Positions 11,044 through 23,999 of a stretch of DNA of 64,000 bases are shown one piece after another. The stretch comes from Cylicocyclus nassatus (taxonomy: Eukaryota; Nematoda; Chromadorea; Rhabditida; Strongylidae), in NCBI GenBank assembly GCA_958299035.1, contig CATQJL010000112.1, positions 87,686,636-87,750,635 of the forward strand, in the 5' to 3' direction. The notes beneath the pieces are model-generated. The model did no database searches. It was not told the origin of the DNA and saw only the letters and a program-made list of their open reading frames with translations. The position numbers were made by a program, and so were the translations under genes. Within the stretch, counting starts at the first letter, position 1, and each line of letters begins with the position of its first letter.

Positions 11044-11883
11044 CTATTGATTAAGCAGCCGAAAACACTCATCCATCTCGGATTGTGTTGGTGTTGTGAT
11101 ACAACAGTCATCTATATAACGCCAGTACATAAGAGGTAGACGCGACAACACTGGTTCTTCTATTCTGCTCATAAAGCAGACCGCGAGTACTGGCGCAAGT
11201 CTCTGTCCCATTGCCAGACCTCTTATCTGAGTGTAGTATGTTCCTGACCGTCTGAAGATGTTGCAAAAAAGGCATTCTCTAATCAGGAGCATAATCGATC
11301 GTTTACTCAGTCCGAAAGTCTGGATCTTTTCGCCAAAGCTGCCAAGCATTTCTGAAACTGCTTGTAATGCATCGTCATTTTGAACATTAGTATATAAAGA
11401 CACCGCGTTCTGCTATGCAATTCGTCTGTAAGCTCGTGTTGCGCAAGCGTTCCAGAAAATGGTTCCTGTCGGTCAAATGAGACAGAACCTTGCCAGTAGT
11501 TGATTAACAATTTTATTTAAGAACCAGAATATTCGGGTTGGTCCTCCCACGCAACTTATGATCGATCTGGTTTTCAACTGTTCGGCATTCAGAAAGCGCG
11601 CGTCATCAGTAGCGGCTAGTTCATGGGTCTTCACAACACTATAAAAGACTGACCACTGTGGGGTTTCCAGTTTCAATCTGCTAAGAAAGCTCTCGGGAAG
11701 TCCCGCTGTTCTTCCTACATTCAACCAAACATGATTTAGTCGCTTGTACTGTGCTTGAAACTCGCGCTCAGTAACGCGGCGACAGGTATCCGTATCGCTT
11801 AGGTGGCGCTCTGTAATTTCCTTGTCCAAGATTTGTGGGAGAATCACAAACTCATCACCCCTATCGCTTACTGGAATGCGCAC
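11044..11883 (-). pseudogene. Penelope-like reverse transcriptase core
   Basis: The frame at 11883-11473 encodes the fingers, including RSIISCVGGPTRIFWFLNKI. The frame at 11403-11044 encodes SLYTNVQNDDALQAV, then TQIRGLAMGQRLAPVLAVCF and WRYIDDCC. YIDD (11107-11118) is the catalytic aspartate pair, and GLAMGQ.L.PVLA is the usual Penelope RT motif 4. The two parts are joined through a frameshift near 11410-11470. The catalytic box itself is intact. Confidence 0.85.
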
Positions 11884-11934
11884 AGCTTTACTAGAGACTT
11901 GATCACGTATTTCCTTATAACCAAGCCATTGTGA

Positions 11935-12210
11935 CTAGGTCAAGTTGGTCGGTTTTGGGTGCTTTGCTTGATGAGTGTAAGCAGCTAGCACGCCAGCAGA
12001 TAGAATCTTAAATTTGACGTCAGCTTCAGCCGACGGAGGTTCTTTGTAGAATGAGCTTGGAAAAGGAATTGGTGGTATTATTCGCACTGAAGCATCCTGT
12101 AGACCTTGGTTGTTGGCATTCAGTCTAGGCCTTATTCTAAGCTGATCTCGGAGTCTGTGTAGTCCACCAACGACTTTCCGGAAAACAAACCCGTCTACTT
12201 TCTGAACCAT
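11935..12210 (-). pseudogene. Penelope RT amino-terminal fragment
   Basis: An open frame of 91 codons, rich in basic residues and proline, with FKILSAGVLAAYTHQAKHPK near its end. It lies directly upstream of the RT core in the right order. There is little sequence-level evidence beyond position. It is separated from the core frame by stops around 11884-11934. Confidence 0.5.
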
Positions 12211-12256
12211 GCCGAATGAAGGACCTAGACTGAGAAACCCAAGCGCGTTATCAGAG

Positions 12257-13324
<1,068 letters not shown>

Positions 13325-13326
13325 TT

Positions 13327-14743
13327 ACCAGTGCGTCACCTCTGCTTCGCAGAGGCTCGCACTGGTCCTACTCTATAGTTTTTGACCAACATCTTCTCTT
13401 AAGGAAGGCAAAGTGTAGCACGCCCACAGCAGGTACTGGCTCTATGCACCCCTTAATATCGTCCGTGCGAGTCTGCGCGTCCATGCTTGTCCTCAAGCTG
13501 AAGCGCCCTGCCTTATCTCTCAAACTGCTTTGAACCTCTCCGGAAAATTCTGATCGTGAAGAATATGATGTAAGCTATGATGTAAGCAACCATTCATTCT
13601 GCGAGGTTTTCGTGTGAAATCGGTAAAATTAGCGTGGCGAAACTTTTTGGTGAATGGTTAGTGTAATTTTGAATCCGTTTTATCAATGTGATGCTGGCTA
13701 ATTAGAACAATAACAGATGCACACTACATTTCCACCTATACAGTGAGTTCTTTGAAAATCAACAATCAATTGAGTCATCTCTTTTTGACGCCACTTTTTG
13801 CATGAAATTAACTTTTTGCTATGTCTCTGCGCTGAATTCCAGGGCTTAGAAGATGTCCAAGTTGAAAGCCTTACAGTTACTGCAGACTCTTCTTGTATTA
13901 GGATCTTTTGCCTTAGCAAATGCCTGGTGGATCCGTTTGACTCGCGATTTTCAGCGATTCGCTCACTTCTTTACATAGTTAACATGGGGTGCTGCTCGCG
14001 TGCTGTAGCCAAAAAATCAGCTCGAAATCTTGGCTGCAGCTTGCGCTATGATTTACGCAATCGCAGAGGCTCGCTGTGGTCCTACTCTGTACGCCTTACT
14101 CATTCATTCTTTATGATGGCATTGAAACTCACCGGACGATGCCGAATATTACGAATAAAGTGTAAACAACTACTCATTCCAAGAGCTTTTCTATGTGAGA
14201 ACGGTAATTTTGATAGGATGAAGTTTTTCGCAGAAGAACAAATGCAAATTTGAATAGGTTCTTGAACTTTTTTTCTGGCTGGATAGTTGCTATAAGGTCA
14301 ATAACACCCTGAGCCACATCTCTGTGCAAAAATCTTCTCAAATGCTCAAGTAAAACCTTGGCAGATCGTCCATCGAGCAATCAATACTTTTCGGCGTCGT
14401 TTTCGTAAGGTAATGGATTTTTGATCCCTTTTTTGGACCAAAGCTTATGGCTTGCACATTGAGATGCCAAGCACATCCACGACTTTGCAAAAAGTGGTGA
14501 TATGGATCCGATTATGCGGGCCAATAGCCAATTGGACCCGGCTGACGCGCAATTTCTGAGGGATCCACCTAACAAATCCACTCGTGCTTTCGCATGGTGG
14601 ACTTTTATGCTGGTAGCATGCGCTATGCAAAATTTGGGCTCAGGACATTGCCTGGAACTCGCGCTATGAATTTCGGACAGACAGATATTCAGACACACAC
14701 ACACACAAAAACACGCAAACAACCCTTAGCCCGTTATTATAAG
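13327..14743 (+). mobile_element. Hairpin/microsatellite repeat, copy 2 (long form)
   Basis: Begins with the ACCAGTGCGTCACCTCTGCT hairpin. It carries about 700 bp (13365-14060) absent from copy 1, then the shared body from CAGAGGCTCGCTGTGGTCCT (14069), then a short (AC)n at 14691-14706. It ends TTAGCCCGTTATTATAAG at 14743. The extra segment recurs at 26390-27017 in reverse, so a long version of the family exists. Confidence 0.68.
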
Positions 14744-15600
14744 TAATGATGATATGAGTTTTGCCAATCACCGTGACTTTAGCCAATTGAGAATTCTCAT
14801 TCTGAGTTGAAAGTTCATCACAGCGGTGGATTAAGGGCAAGTTGCTTTCAATGTTACTTGAACTTTTTCATTTTCATTTTCATTTTCATTAAATACGCTC
14901 AAGGCGTACCATAAAAAAAACAGAAACAAACACTGTAATTGTTAGTTTTACACAAAGCACGAATAACAACAGAACATCATATGCTTCAGGCCCAGACTTC
15001 ATAAAACTAAAGAATAACGACTTAGCTTGCAAGAAGACTGCTGGATATTGCGAATGTCAATGATGAGTTATATCCACAGAGATGGAACCCATGCCCCCGC
15101 GTTTGCCAGCAAACGATCTTAAAGTATTCAAACAAGCAAACGACGGCGGGTACATACCCACCGGCCTGCCGGGGAGAGCCCAAAACTCCATGAGCATTGC
15201 CATATGTGCAAAACAGAATATCGTCAAGTACTGCACAACGAATGAATCTAAACAATTGTTATCTAAGGAGATGGTACCCATGCCCCTACGTTTGCTAGCC
15301 ACGATCTCAAAAGATTTCCAAGAAACAAACCGGAATTTATAGTTCAACCAGTTTGCCGAGGAGAGCCCAACTCCAAAGCAAGAATAAGCATAATATGATC
15401 TTCAAGCAATCAAAGCAAGCAAGCTGTGCGAAATAGGCTAAAATATAGATGTGACCAGGCTTGAACCACATGATGAAGAGAACAGTGTTAGTAAAAGGCT
15501 CAAAAGCAGTTGAGTTCAACATATGCAAAGTTATAAATTGGCTGCTAGTCGGTGCATATCCGTAACCCAACATTGCACATGTCTGGTTGTAACCGCGCAG

Positions 15601-18450
15601 TCATAAAAGAAGGGAAGTAAGGTACGTTGAACCTGCAAAAAAGTCATTCAATCTTCTTTTTTTAAGCTCTCTTCTGAAAGAAGAACTATCACTGCATGCC
15701 AAAAGTTTGTGTGGTAATTCTTGTAACATTTTTGATGTGCGAACAAAAAACTCCTGCTCAAATAAGGAACGAAATCGTTGTCGCCCACCAAAGTGACGGA
15801 AATAAATAGAGAATGCACTAGTCCTTCCATGGCTAGGTCTGAAAACCCAGTACTTGGAAGGCCTCAACCTGGTTTCACTCCTAAAAATCCTGAAAGTCAA
15901 TATGATATCATGAACAACTCTCCGATATGTAATGCTTTCAAGATCAAGAATTTTCAACCTCTCTTCATAACTAGGAAGTAATCGGGGGTAAGCTGGATTA
16001 GGAAAACAGCGGTAGAAAAGCAGTTTTGTGAACACTTTTTGAACCTTCTCCAATGCCTGCTTGTGCTTCCTCAAGGAGGGGCTCCAAACTTGAGTCGCAT
16101 ATTCGAGAACAGGAATAACAAGGGCTTTATAAAGTCTCAACAAAATTTTTTGATCAGTTGATTTGATGTTTCTAAAGATTGTGTATAAGATGGAAAAAGC
16201 ACGGGAGGTGACGGAGGCGATCTGTAGATCCGGTTTCAATCTCGAATCTATCAGAACTCCCAGATCTTTGACGAATGTTTTGTTAATCAGTGCTATTCCA
16301 TTGTGCTGATAATGCACTTGTTCTTCGCCACCGATGTGAAAAACGGAACTTTTAGCAATGTTAACAGAAATATCCCACTTTGTACACCAGGCAATCATGA
16401 GATCAATAGAATGTTGTAAAGCTTCTTGGATCTCATAGCGATTTTCATTGCTGTACATTCCGTATATTTTTATGTCGTCTGCATACATAAGTACATGAAT
16501 TCCGGGGTGAGTTTTTAACAGCTGGGGTAAATCGGCAGTATAGACCGTAAATAGAAGGGGAGACAGAACACCTCCCTGAGGAAGCCCACTAACGCAAGGA
16601 AAACGCTCAGAGTGTTCATTCCCAACGCGGACAGTCATATGTCTAGATTGGAGATATGACTTGAGCCAATCAAGTAAGGCGCCTCTGACCCCATAATGCT
16701 CAACTTTGTACAGCAATTTAGCATGACTTATACGATCAAACGCTTTGGAAAGATCAAAGTAGATAACGTCCACTTTCTGTCCCAACAAGATAGCATTGAC
16801 CCAATCATGAATTGAATCGATCAACTGGGTAACAGTAGAAGCACCATTAACAAAGCCGTGTTGCTCTGGGGGAATAATTTTGAATCTTTCGAACCACTCC
16901 AAAAGTTTATCACGAATTATTTTTTCCAAAACTTTGCATGGGACGGGATTGATGCTAATAGGTCTGAAGTCAGAAACCACTTGAGGTTTACTGACTTTTG
17001 GAACGGCTGTGACGATAGCTTCTTTCCAGATACTTGGTACCTCACCACACATGAGGGAGATGTTAAAGATGTGGGAGAGAGGAGTAGCAAGTTCTTTAGC
17101 ACATCGCATGAATACTATCTGTGGGATTCCGTCAAAAGTTTCAAAAGTTGAATTTTTGAGACTTTTGAGATAGCGTTCTACCGTAAAAGGCATGATAATC
17201 GGAGCTGAGCATATATGCGCCACAGGCGCCCCAAGAGATACTGTTGAAGAAGAAGCCGTAGTAAATGTGCTCGCAAAGAAAGCACCTAACGCTTGAGCTT
17301 TGGATTGATTAGTTAAGCATACATTATCCGACTTATCTTTCAAAGCACCAAATTCTTTGATATGAGTTTTACCGTGGATATACGCAAAAAGACTCCGTGA
17401 GTGCTTTGACAGAGCTAAGCGTCTCTCATAATTAGCAAGGAACTTCTTGAGGTGGAATGCAATATCGCAACAGACTTTCTTGTATAGCGGACTATCAGAT
17501 CGAAATGCCTTGAACAGCCGTTCTTTTTGCAGCAGGAGTGACTGGAGATGATGCGGGTATTTTAGATATCCAATTTTGCGAGTCTCAAATGGGGTAAATC
17601 TTCCTAAGAGCTCATATAGGACACAGGAAAACCTGTAGTACACTTCCGATGAACTGCTATAAAGATCAAAGCATTCTTCCCAGTTAACTTCATTAAGCTC
17701 TTTTTTCAATGAAGCAAAATCAATCTTATTAAAGTTTGGTCTTGGTATAAGGTCGCATTTTGGAGAGGTGAATTCATATCGAAAATCGATCATGTTATGA
17801 TCCGAAGTGACAAAGGGAGCTCTAAGGAATAAGTTAGAGATGGAACGGAAACCTGCTAAAACCAAATCCAGTATAGCATCATTACGTGTCGGCTCCGTCA
17901 CAAACTGCTGCAATTGCAATCTTTCAAAGAGGTCAAAAAATTTCTTAACATTTAAGCTATTCGGGCATTGAAACTCTTGAGAGTATTTGATGGGTAAGTT
18001 GAAGTCACCAACAATCAAGGTGTCTGTGCAACATAAAGCAGAAGCGGAAAGCAAGTCTAAAAGGGCTTTATCTGAGTCAGCATTACAATTCGGAGGGCGA
18101 TAGATACAAATGGTTCGTAATTTGGAAAAAGAGGAACCTTGATAAAGGTCAATGGCCAAAAAGTCACAATTGTGTGGGATGGTTATGTCAACCTTGTCGC
18201 ACAACAATGTTATTTTTATCAAAACACATACACCTCCCCCTTTCTTATGGTTTCTATCAGACGGAATATTGTATATGGCAAATTTGAAACGATTTCAGCA
18301 TCATTGATTTTAGAAGAGAGCCATGTTTCTGTAATGAACAAAATGTCAGGAGCTTCAGTGACCAAAAGATTATGTAAATGGGCAAGTTTATTCACTAAAG
18401 ATCTAGAATTAAACAATATACATCGTAAAGAGTGGTCTTGCCAACTATTT
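15601..18450 (-). pseudogene. LINE ORF2: AP endonuclease and reverse transcriptase
   Basis: The amino end (18450-18219) reads LFNSRSLVNKLAHLHNLL and DILFITETWLS, the start of an AP-type endonuclease. A one-base shift near 18240 moves to the long frame, 873 codons ending at 15601. It shows YRPPN, VGDFNLP and SDHN (endonuclease), then FRPISINP, GLPQGGVLSPLLF and MYADDIKIYG. YADD lies at 16474-16485 and is intact. The carboxyl part continues with ALVIPVLEYATQVWSP, usual for CR1/Jockey-type RT. It overlaps the end of ORF1 in the -1 frame. Only the frameshift prevents a full-length product. Confidence 0.88.
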
Positions 18451-19210
18451 AGTTTCCCCGCTGCGTTGACCCTTGTCTACGCAGGGGGTATGGGGCTTGG
18501 GAAGACGATTGGCTGTGCGAAAGATTGCTGGCTGGAATTAATTCCCCTTTATAAACTACGAACCTGTCCTCATATGCCCTACTCTGATTCATCTGCCTAG
18601 CCCTTTCTCGAAGCTCCCGTTCCTGCTCTCTCTCCCGGGCAGTCATACTTCTTCTAATGAAGACGCTCTTATAATCAGGATAGTCTCTTAGAAGTCTGGC
18701 CCGGGAGAGAGTTGTGACCCAGTGCCCCTTTGTTGGTAACTCAACTTTGACCAATCGAGGCTTGCCCACTTCTTTCCTCCCCATCCTATAAACCCTTACG
18801 GGCCTACATTCCACATCGAGAATGTCCATGAGCTCACGGACTTTCCGCTCAGTGTCGTCTTGTCTAGCCGACGCTGGCGGTCAGGCTCCATCACTCGATT
18901 TTTCGAGTTCCGGGAGCCCGGAGATCACGATACTCCGTGATCTTTTATCCTTCTCAATTGCCCCCTCGCCAACCTCACCAAGACGTACTAAAATCTCATT
19001 AGTGATTTCATTCACTTCTGGTATGTTAAGATCCAAAAGCTTTTTGAATAAATGAAAAACAGAAGTGAATTCGAAACCACCAATGGCATCCTGAGAGGCA
19101 AGCGAGTTGATAATTTGCGAAGGTACGGTGCCGCTCGGAGGAGTAGTCAAAAGGTTAGAGGCAGCAGGGGTTTGATTTTTGCGTTGTGACCTATTTGATT
19201 TTGCAGGCAT
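18449..19210 (-). pseudogene. LINE ORF1 (nucleic-acid-binding protein)
   Basis: 253 codons from ATG at 19210 with one in-frame TGA (about 18882-18884) between LPELEKSSDGA and PPASARQDD. The pattern RSRSIVISGLPE followed by VRELMDILDVECRPVRVYRM and PRLVKVELP is that of CR1-type ORF1 proteins. The middle has a predicted amphipathic helix and the tail is very rich in Arg and Glu. It probably packages the LINE RNA. The stop may be a single mutation from CGA or GGA. Confidence 0.78.
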
Positions 19211-19654
19211 AGTTAGATAGAGTATTTAACAGAAGATAGGCCAGACGCACAGAGATATCGATCAAGACACCGAAAAAATCTCAGATATGTAAAGAAATTT
19301 CAATTCAGCCGGGACTCAGGAAGTGAGACACCCCTAGCTCTATCAAAACACTCAAAGGAATTATGTGACACAAAATAAGGAAAGAATGTCGGAAATAGAC
19401 ACGAAAAATGAGAAGAAAAAAAGACTACGCGGAGAGCAAACAAAAGACCAACCGCTCGCGGTTGAGACAAGTGCGGAAATGAGCAGCCTCCGAAGCTTGT
19501 CGTACTTGGCGCAGAGCCTGGCCTTGGCTCTAGATAGGATAGAAGCACAAATCGATCTCGTGCCGATCTCAATCCTCCTCCAAGTCCGATTTGGCACGAG
19601 ACGTCGGCACGCGTCTTCTTTTCGAGTACATTTTAGCAGTGATTAGTTTGATTA

Positions 19655-19985
19655 CATTTCCACTAGTGATTAGTCAAATATGGTATACAGTGTGTTCCAT
19701 TACTTATACTAGTGGCATCCAAGGACGGCTGCACTGACATCCGCGCGCCGACGGTGGAGGAGGTCAGTTCGTCTTTCACGTTTGGGACTTTTGTCTGTGG
19801 GACCGGGGTGAAATCGAGGCTGGCCAGGATGGGGAGGTTTCTGGTGGGTTAGACATTAAGTCTTAATTTCTTACCACTTTAGGCCTCTGAAGACAACGAT
19901 TTGATCGAGGCGTCAGGCCGCCACTAACAATAAAGACCTACTAACTTCGACTGGCTTACTCACTTACTAACACATCATACTAACA
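19655..19985 (+). repeat. Inverted Penelope terminal repeat
   Basis: Reverse-complement match to 9835-10160, sharing CTAGTGATTAGTCAAATATG, GGCATCCAAGGA, ATCCGCGCGCCGACGGTGGA and GCCAGGATGGGGAGGTTT. It has no adjacent endonuclease on this strand. It is either a 5'-truncated second insertion or the upstream inverted repeat of the Penelope element, now separated from it by the LINE and the hairpin repeats. Confidence 0.75.
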
Positions 19986-20499
19986 ATGCCGAGGTTCAAG
20001 AAAGAGGAAACTTGGGAATTACTAACTCATATGTGGATTTTAATTGATGCTTTTTCGATCAATGAGATTGTTCGCATTGCTATTGACACCAAATCAGCAA
20101 AGAAGCTATCAAATTCAAGCTCATGTTCCGAGTTCATATATTGAAAGTGTTTTGAAATGCCTGTTTCTCTTTCTTTGCATTGCTCATGCTTGTGGTACGC
20201 AAAATCCACACTAGTGAGCAGTCTTGCTCGCATAAGTTATATTGCACAACTGCCTCTCTTCGCTACCTTAGAGGTGTATTTTGAGTAAAGGAATCGCAGT
20301 TGTTGTGGAGGATTAGACGGTCTAGATCGCAGTACGCGGCTTGCCAGTTACGAGATGTCTTCAAATAACGCCAGCTTACCACAAATTTAGCGTGTACAAC
20401 CTATTAAAAAGATAAATGCACTGCATTAGATCAAACTTTGTATCGACTGCTTTTTTAGATCGTCTAATGGGTGAAATTGACTTCTTGCTGATGTATAGA

Positions 20500-20880
20500 C
20501 TAGTTGCCAATCGACTAACTTCATCGATTTTTGGAGAAGTTTGAGCTGCGGGGGGGGGGAGTTGGTATAGGGGGTAAGTGAGGGCGCTGATTATGTATAA
20601 AAATTAACTTTATCGATTTTGTCGATTTTTGGAAAATCTCGAACTACGAGGTTGGAAGTTGGTACAGGGGGGAGGGCGGGTAAATGAGGATGCTGATTAT
20701 GAATAAAAATTTACTTTATCGATTTTGTCGATTTTTAAAAATCTCGAGCTACGAGGTTGCGAGTTGATACAGGGGGGGGGGGTAAATGAGGACGCTGATT
20801 GAAACCGAAGTCTATTTTATCGATCAGCGATTTCTGGAAGTTTTGACCTAGGAGTTGGTATAGGGGATACAAGGGTGCTG
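20500..20880. repeat. CGAT-rich repeat, inverted relative to 5735-6290
   Basis: Four degenerate units of about 110 bp, each with TTTATCGATTTTGTCGATTTTT, a poly-G stretch with GAGTTGGTATAGG, and GCTGATTATG. They read in the opposite direction to the 5.7-6.3 kb block. Confidence 0.6.
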
Positions 20881-20934
20881 ATTATATGCATGGACTTTGG
20901 CCAGATATGTCGGCAAGTTTGAGATATGGTTGCT

Positions 20935-21195
20935 CTAGTTATTCGATAAATCATTCGAATATTTATTCGAAATTCGACTTCCAATGTTCGAATATATTCG
21001 ATATTCATTCATTCGATATTTTTAGTTTTCCGAATTTATTCGGAATTCATTCATTCGAGAATTTTTGGACCTCGAATTTATTCGATATTCGTTTATTCGA
21101 GTTTTTTTATTTTCGAATTTATTCGATATTCATTTATTCGAAATTTTTCGTTTTCGAATTTATTCGGTATTCATTCATTCGATGAAAAATTTTCG
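20935..21195. repeat. ATTCGAATA-rich repeat block 2
   Basis: Dense TTCGAATTTATTCGATATTC units with about 60-bp periodicity. It borders the gypsy integrase remnant at 21205. Confidence 0.68.
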
Positions 21196-21204
21196 AATTA
21201 CCCA

Positions 21205-22895
21205 AGTATAGTTCCCAGAAGTCTTCGAGGAGGAGCTGGGACACGTTAACAAGTTCAAAGCTCACCTGGTGCTGAAGGAGTTGGCAATTCTGGCAGTGTT
21301 CCACAGTCTTCTTGACGTCTTCTTCTATACCAGGCCAGTAGACGTGATTGCGAGCGAGCAGCTTCATACGGGTTTGTCCGGGATGTCCGTCGTGCAACAT
21401 ATAGAGAATCTTCTTTCTCAACGAAGTGGGTACGACAACTCTGGATCCGAAGATGCATCCGTTGTAGGCAGAGGGCTCTTTTTGTTGGCTACTGAGTTGA
21501 ACAACGGCGGGCGTTCCTGGAAGTGCATATGGCCAGCGTCCCGTTTGAAGGCAATTGAGCAGCTCCATCAGCACGGCGTCCTTCTCCATAACAGAACATA
21601 CGTATTCCACTGTAACTGACAGCTGGCTGAGTGCTTCCTGGTAAGTGGCGGTGACATCAGCTTCTACAGTAGCAATGACGACGTCTTCGTCCGGCGCACT
21701 CCGACGAAAGCAGTCGGGAGAGAGCATCAGCCTGTCCAAACGATGTCGTAGAGCAGTACTTGATGTCGAAATCATAGGCAAGTAGGGTCATCGACCATCG
21801 TTGTAGACGGTTGGCGGTACAGGCAGGCACTCCTTTTTCTTGCTCCCAAAGATAGTAAGTAGAGGCGTTGGTCCGTAAGCAGAGTAAATCTTCGTCCATA
21901 AATGTACCGTGAAACTTCTTGACGGCGAAAACTAGGGCCAATCCCTCCTTCTCAACCTGCGAGTAGTTCTTCTCTAGTGCCGTCAATGCGCGGCTCGCAT
22001 GACAAACGACCTTTTCCGATCCGTCGGAGTAGCGGTGAGAAATCACGGTTCCTTTCCCATAGTTGCTTTCGTCAGCAGCAATGATGATCGGCTTCTTCGT
22101 GTCGTGGTGGCACAGCAGAAGATCTGAGGTCAGGAATTGAAGAAGGCAGTCGAAGGCTTCCTGTCACTTCTCACTCCAGACAAACGGTATGTCTTTTCTC
22201 TTCAAAGCGTCCAATCGTCCGCGAAGTGAACGCATCCTTGGCATGAAAGACGAGTGAAACGAAATCATCTCAAGGTAAGATTCGAGCTGCTTCGCGTCTT
22301 GGGGCGGCGGCATGTGAGCGATGACTGCTATCCTCTCGGGGTCGGGGCGTCTTCCTTCGGCGTCGACAATGAATCCGAGAAATACTATGCTAGGTTTAGC
22401 AAAAATGACATTTTTCGCGGCGAACACGCATTCCATCGTCTTGAAGACGTTGAAATAGCTTGAAGACGTCCGCATCATGTTCCTCACGAGTCCTTCCGGT
22501 GACCACAACATTGTCCAAATAAGCCACGGTTCCATTGATGTTGCTCATCAACGACTGGAAGATCCCAGGGGCACTCTTCACACCAAATGGTAGTCGGTTA
22601 TAGCGACAAAGTCCGCGAGAGGTGTTGATGGTCAGTAATTCCTTGCTCTCGTCGTCCATTTCTACTTGCAAATAGGCGTCACGCAGGTCGGTGTTGGTGA
22701 AAACGGTTCCCGCAGAACTTGGTGAAGACGTCTTCCGCGGTTGGTAGTGGGTGTCGGTCCAGCTCCAGTGCATCGTTCAGCTTAGTGGAGAAGTCAGCAA
22801 AAATGCGTATAACTCCATTTTTCTTCCTGACTGGAACAATGGGAGCGGCCCACTGGGAGTAGTCGACGAGTGTACATACTATATACCTAAATAGC
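21205..22895 (-). pseudogene. pol: Ty3/gypsy pol: RT, RNase H and integrase zinc domain
   Basis: On the minus strand in order: RT fingers [20 protein letters not shown]; palm [14 protein letters not shown] then LPFGVKSAPGIFQ and AYLDNVVVTG; thumb and connection with FLGFIVDAEGRRPDPERI; RNase H with VCHASRALTALEKNYSQVEK; and an integrase HHCC remnant LHDGHPGQTRMKLLARNHVY followed by CQNCQ. The second catalytic aspartate of YLDD is Asn (about 22515). Frameshifts occur near 22700, 22430 and 22150. It is truncated before the integrase DDE domain by AT-rich repeats and at the RT side by unrelated sequence at 22895. Confidence 0.87.
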
Positions 22896-23999
22896 ACTAC
22901 TTGAAGGCTCTGTCAAACATAACGGGCAACATATTCATAATCGGCATGTAAATTAACCCCTGTAGACAATGCTTGAGTGAATTCTGAAATTTCAAGATAC
23001 TGGGTTATCTAAAGGTTGTTTCATACTGCATTCGGGGAGACGGTCAAGAGGCGCGATTTCTCCGGTTGCCACTAGCTTAAAACTCCAATTTAGTGCTATG
23101 CAAGTCCTCAAAAACTATCAGATAAAGTGTATTAGCTTACTATCTGTCTGACACTACTGATTGCTGAGTTTGGCGGCTTTTGCTGGGATATAGACCGAAA
23201 TATTAACGGATTTGTTACTAACTGCATTTTCATGAGTTTTTGACCTTCAAAGTTGCTGTTTTGAACCGATTTCAAGGTACTAAGATTGAACAACCCATGC
23301 AACTATCTAATATATCTCCTTTCAAAATTTGAATACTTTGAAAGTCATAAACACTTATTATGTGCTATTTGGTGTCCATCTGGCAATAAAAATCGTCTTG
23401 ACATACACCCCTGCAGTCGCTGCAGCTACTGCAGTCATTTGGGGGCGGGCAAAAGATATCGATCGATTGACTGCAGTTGCTGCAGCGACTGCAGTATGAT
23501 ACAACCCTAAGTGAAATAGCCATTTTCCAGCATGATTAACTTTGTTTCAAAGGTGAAGCAGCTAGCTGTCTTTGCACTCAAGACAAAGCACTAGTCCTTC
23601 TTTGACCACTTCAGAAATCTCGCTTCAAAAGAGCTCCTAACTATGGAATTAAGCCAATCAACATCCTGTTTTTCCTATTCTTCGCTTTTAATGGCTGTGC
23701 TTTCACCAAATAATACTCAGAGCTAAGAAGACGAATCAGGCTTAAATCACTCCTATGTAATCTACGAGGTCTAGGCTATAGATTGATATAAACATCGTTT
23801 GCTAAAATTATTTAACGGGGTGTGGCAGCACCCCCAAAAACCTGTGGCTGCCACAGCTGCTTAAGGGTGGTGCCATACCCCATTAACTTACCTTCAAACA
23901 GATAAAATAGTTGCGTTTTTTATATTGTTGTTACTGCTTAAGCTTCTTCTTTACATAGCAGAAATTTCATATGAATAGTTTCTTTAAGTGCAAGATATA
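22896..23999. other. Intron sequence, mostly unrecognised
   Basis: No gene seen. It contains the CTGCAG hairpin at 23402-23503. At 23815-23885 there is a GC-rich inverted segment (GGGGTGTGGCAGCACCCC with GGTGGTGCCATACCCC) that resembles one end of a DNA element. Confidence 0.45.
23402..23503. repeat. CTGCAG-rich hairpin
   Basis: CTGCAGTCGCTGCAGCTACT (23406-23425) recurs inverted at 23475-23495 as AGTTGCTGCAGCGACTGCAG, with a loop containing ATATCGATCGAT. The stem is about 27 bp with one or two mismatches. Confidence 0.7.

Larger units (their letters stand above)
9830..12250 (-). mobile_element. Penelope-like retroelement
   Basis: On the minus strand the order is RT amino-terminal part, RT core, linker, GIY-YIG endonuclease, then a terminal repeat of about 330 bp. 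This is the gene order of endonuclease-bearing Penelope-like elements. The coding region is broken by several frameshifts. The terminal repeat recurs in inverted orientation at 19655-19985. The 5' boundary is near 12250, where a hairpin/microsatellite repeat begins. Confidence 0.82.
14864..19640 (-). mobile_element. CR1-type LINE, nearly complete
   Basis: The minus strand carries ORF1, ORF2 (endonuclease plus RT), a roughly 700-bp 3' region and a TGAAAA microsatellite tail (14864-14890 on plus as TTTTCA repeats), which is the kind of end CR1-like LINEs have. The 3' region just before the tail reads GGTACGCCTTGAGCGTATT. Two related segments of about 60 bp (15082 and 15269) are duplicated within the 3' region. 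The damage is one stop in ORF1 and one frameshift in ORF2, so this is the least decayed retroelement in the window. The 5' limit is uncertain. Confidence 0.85.

Noticed and set aside
18139..18600. 153-codon plus-strand ORF
   Set aside because: It lies antisense to the LINE endonuclease/ORF1 junction and has no motif of its own.
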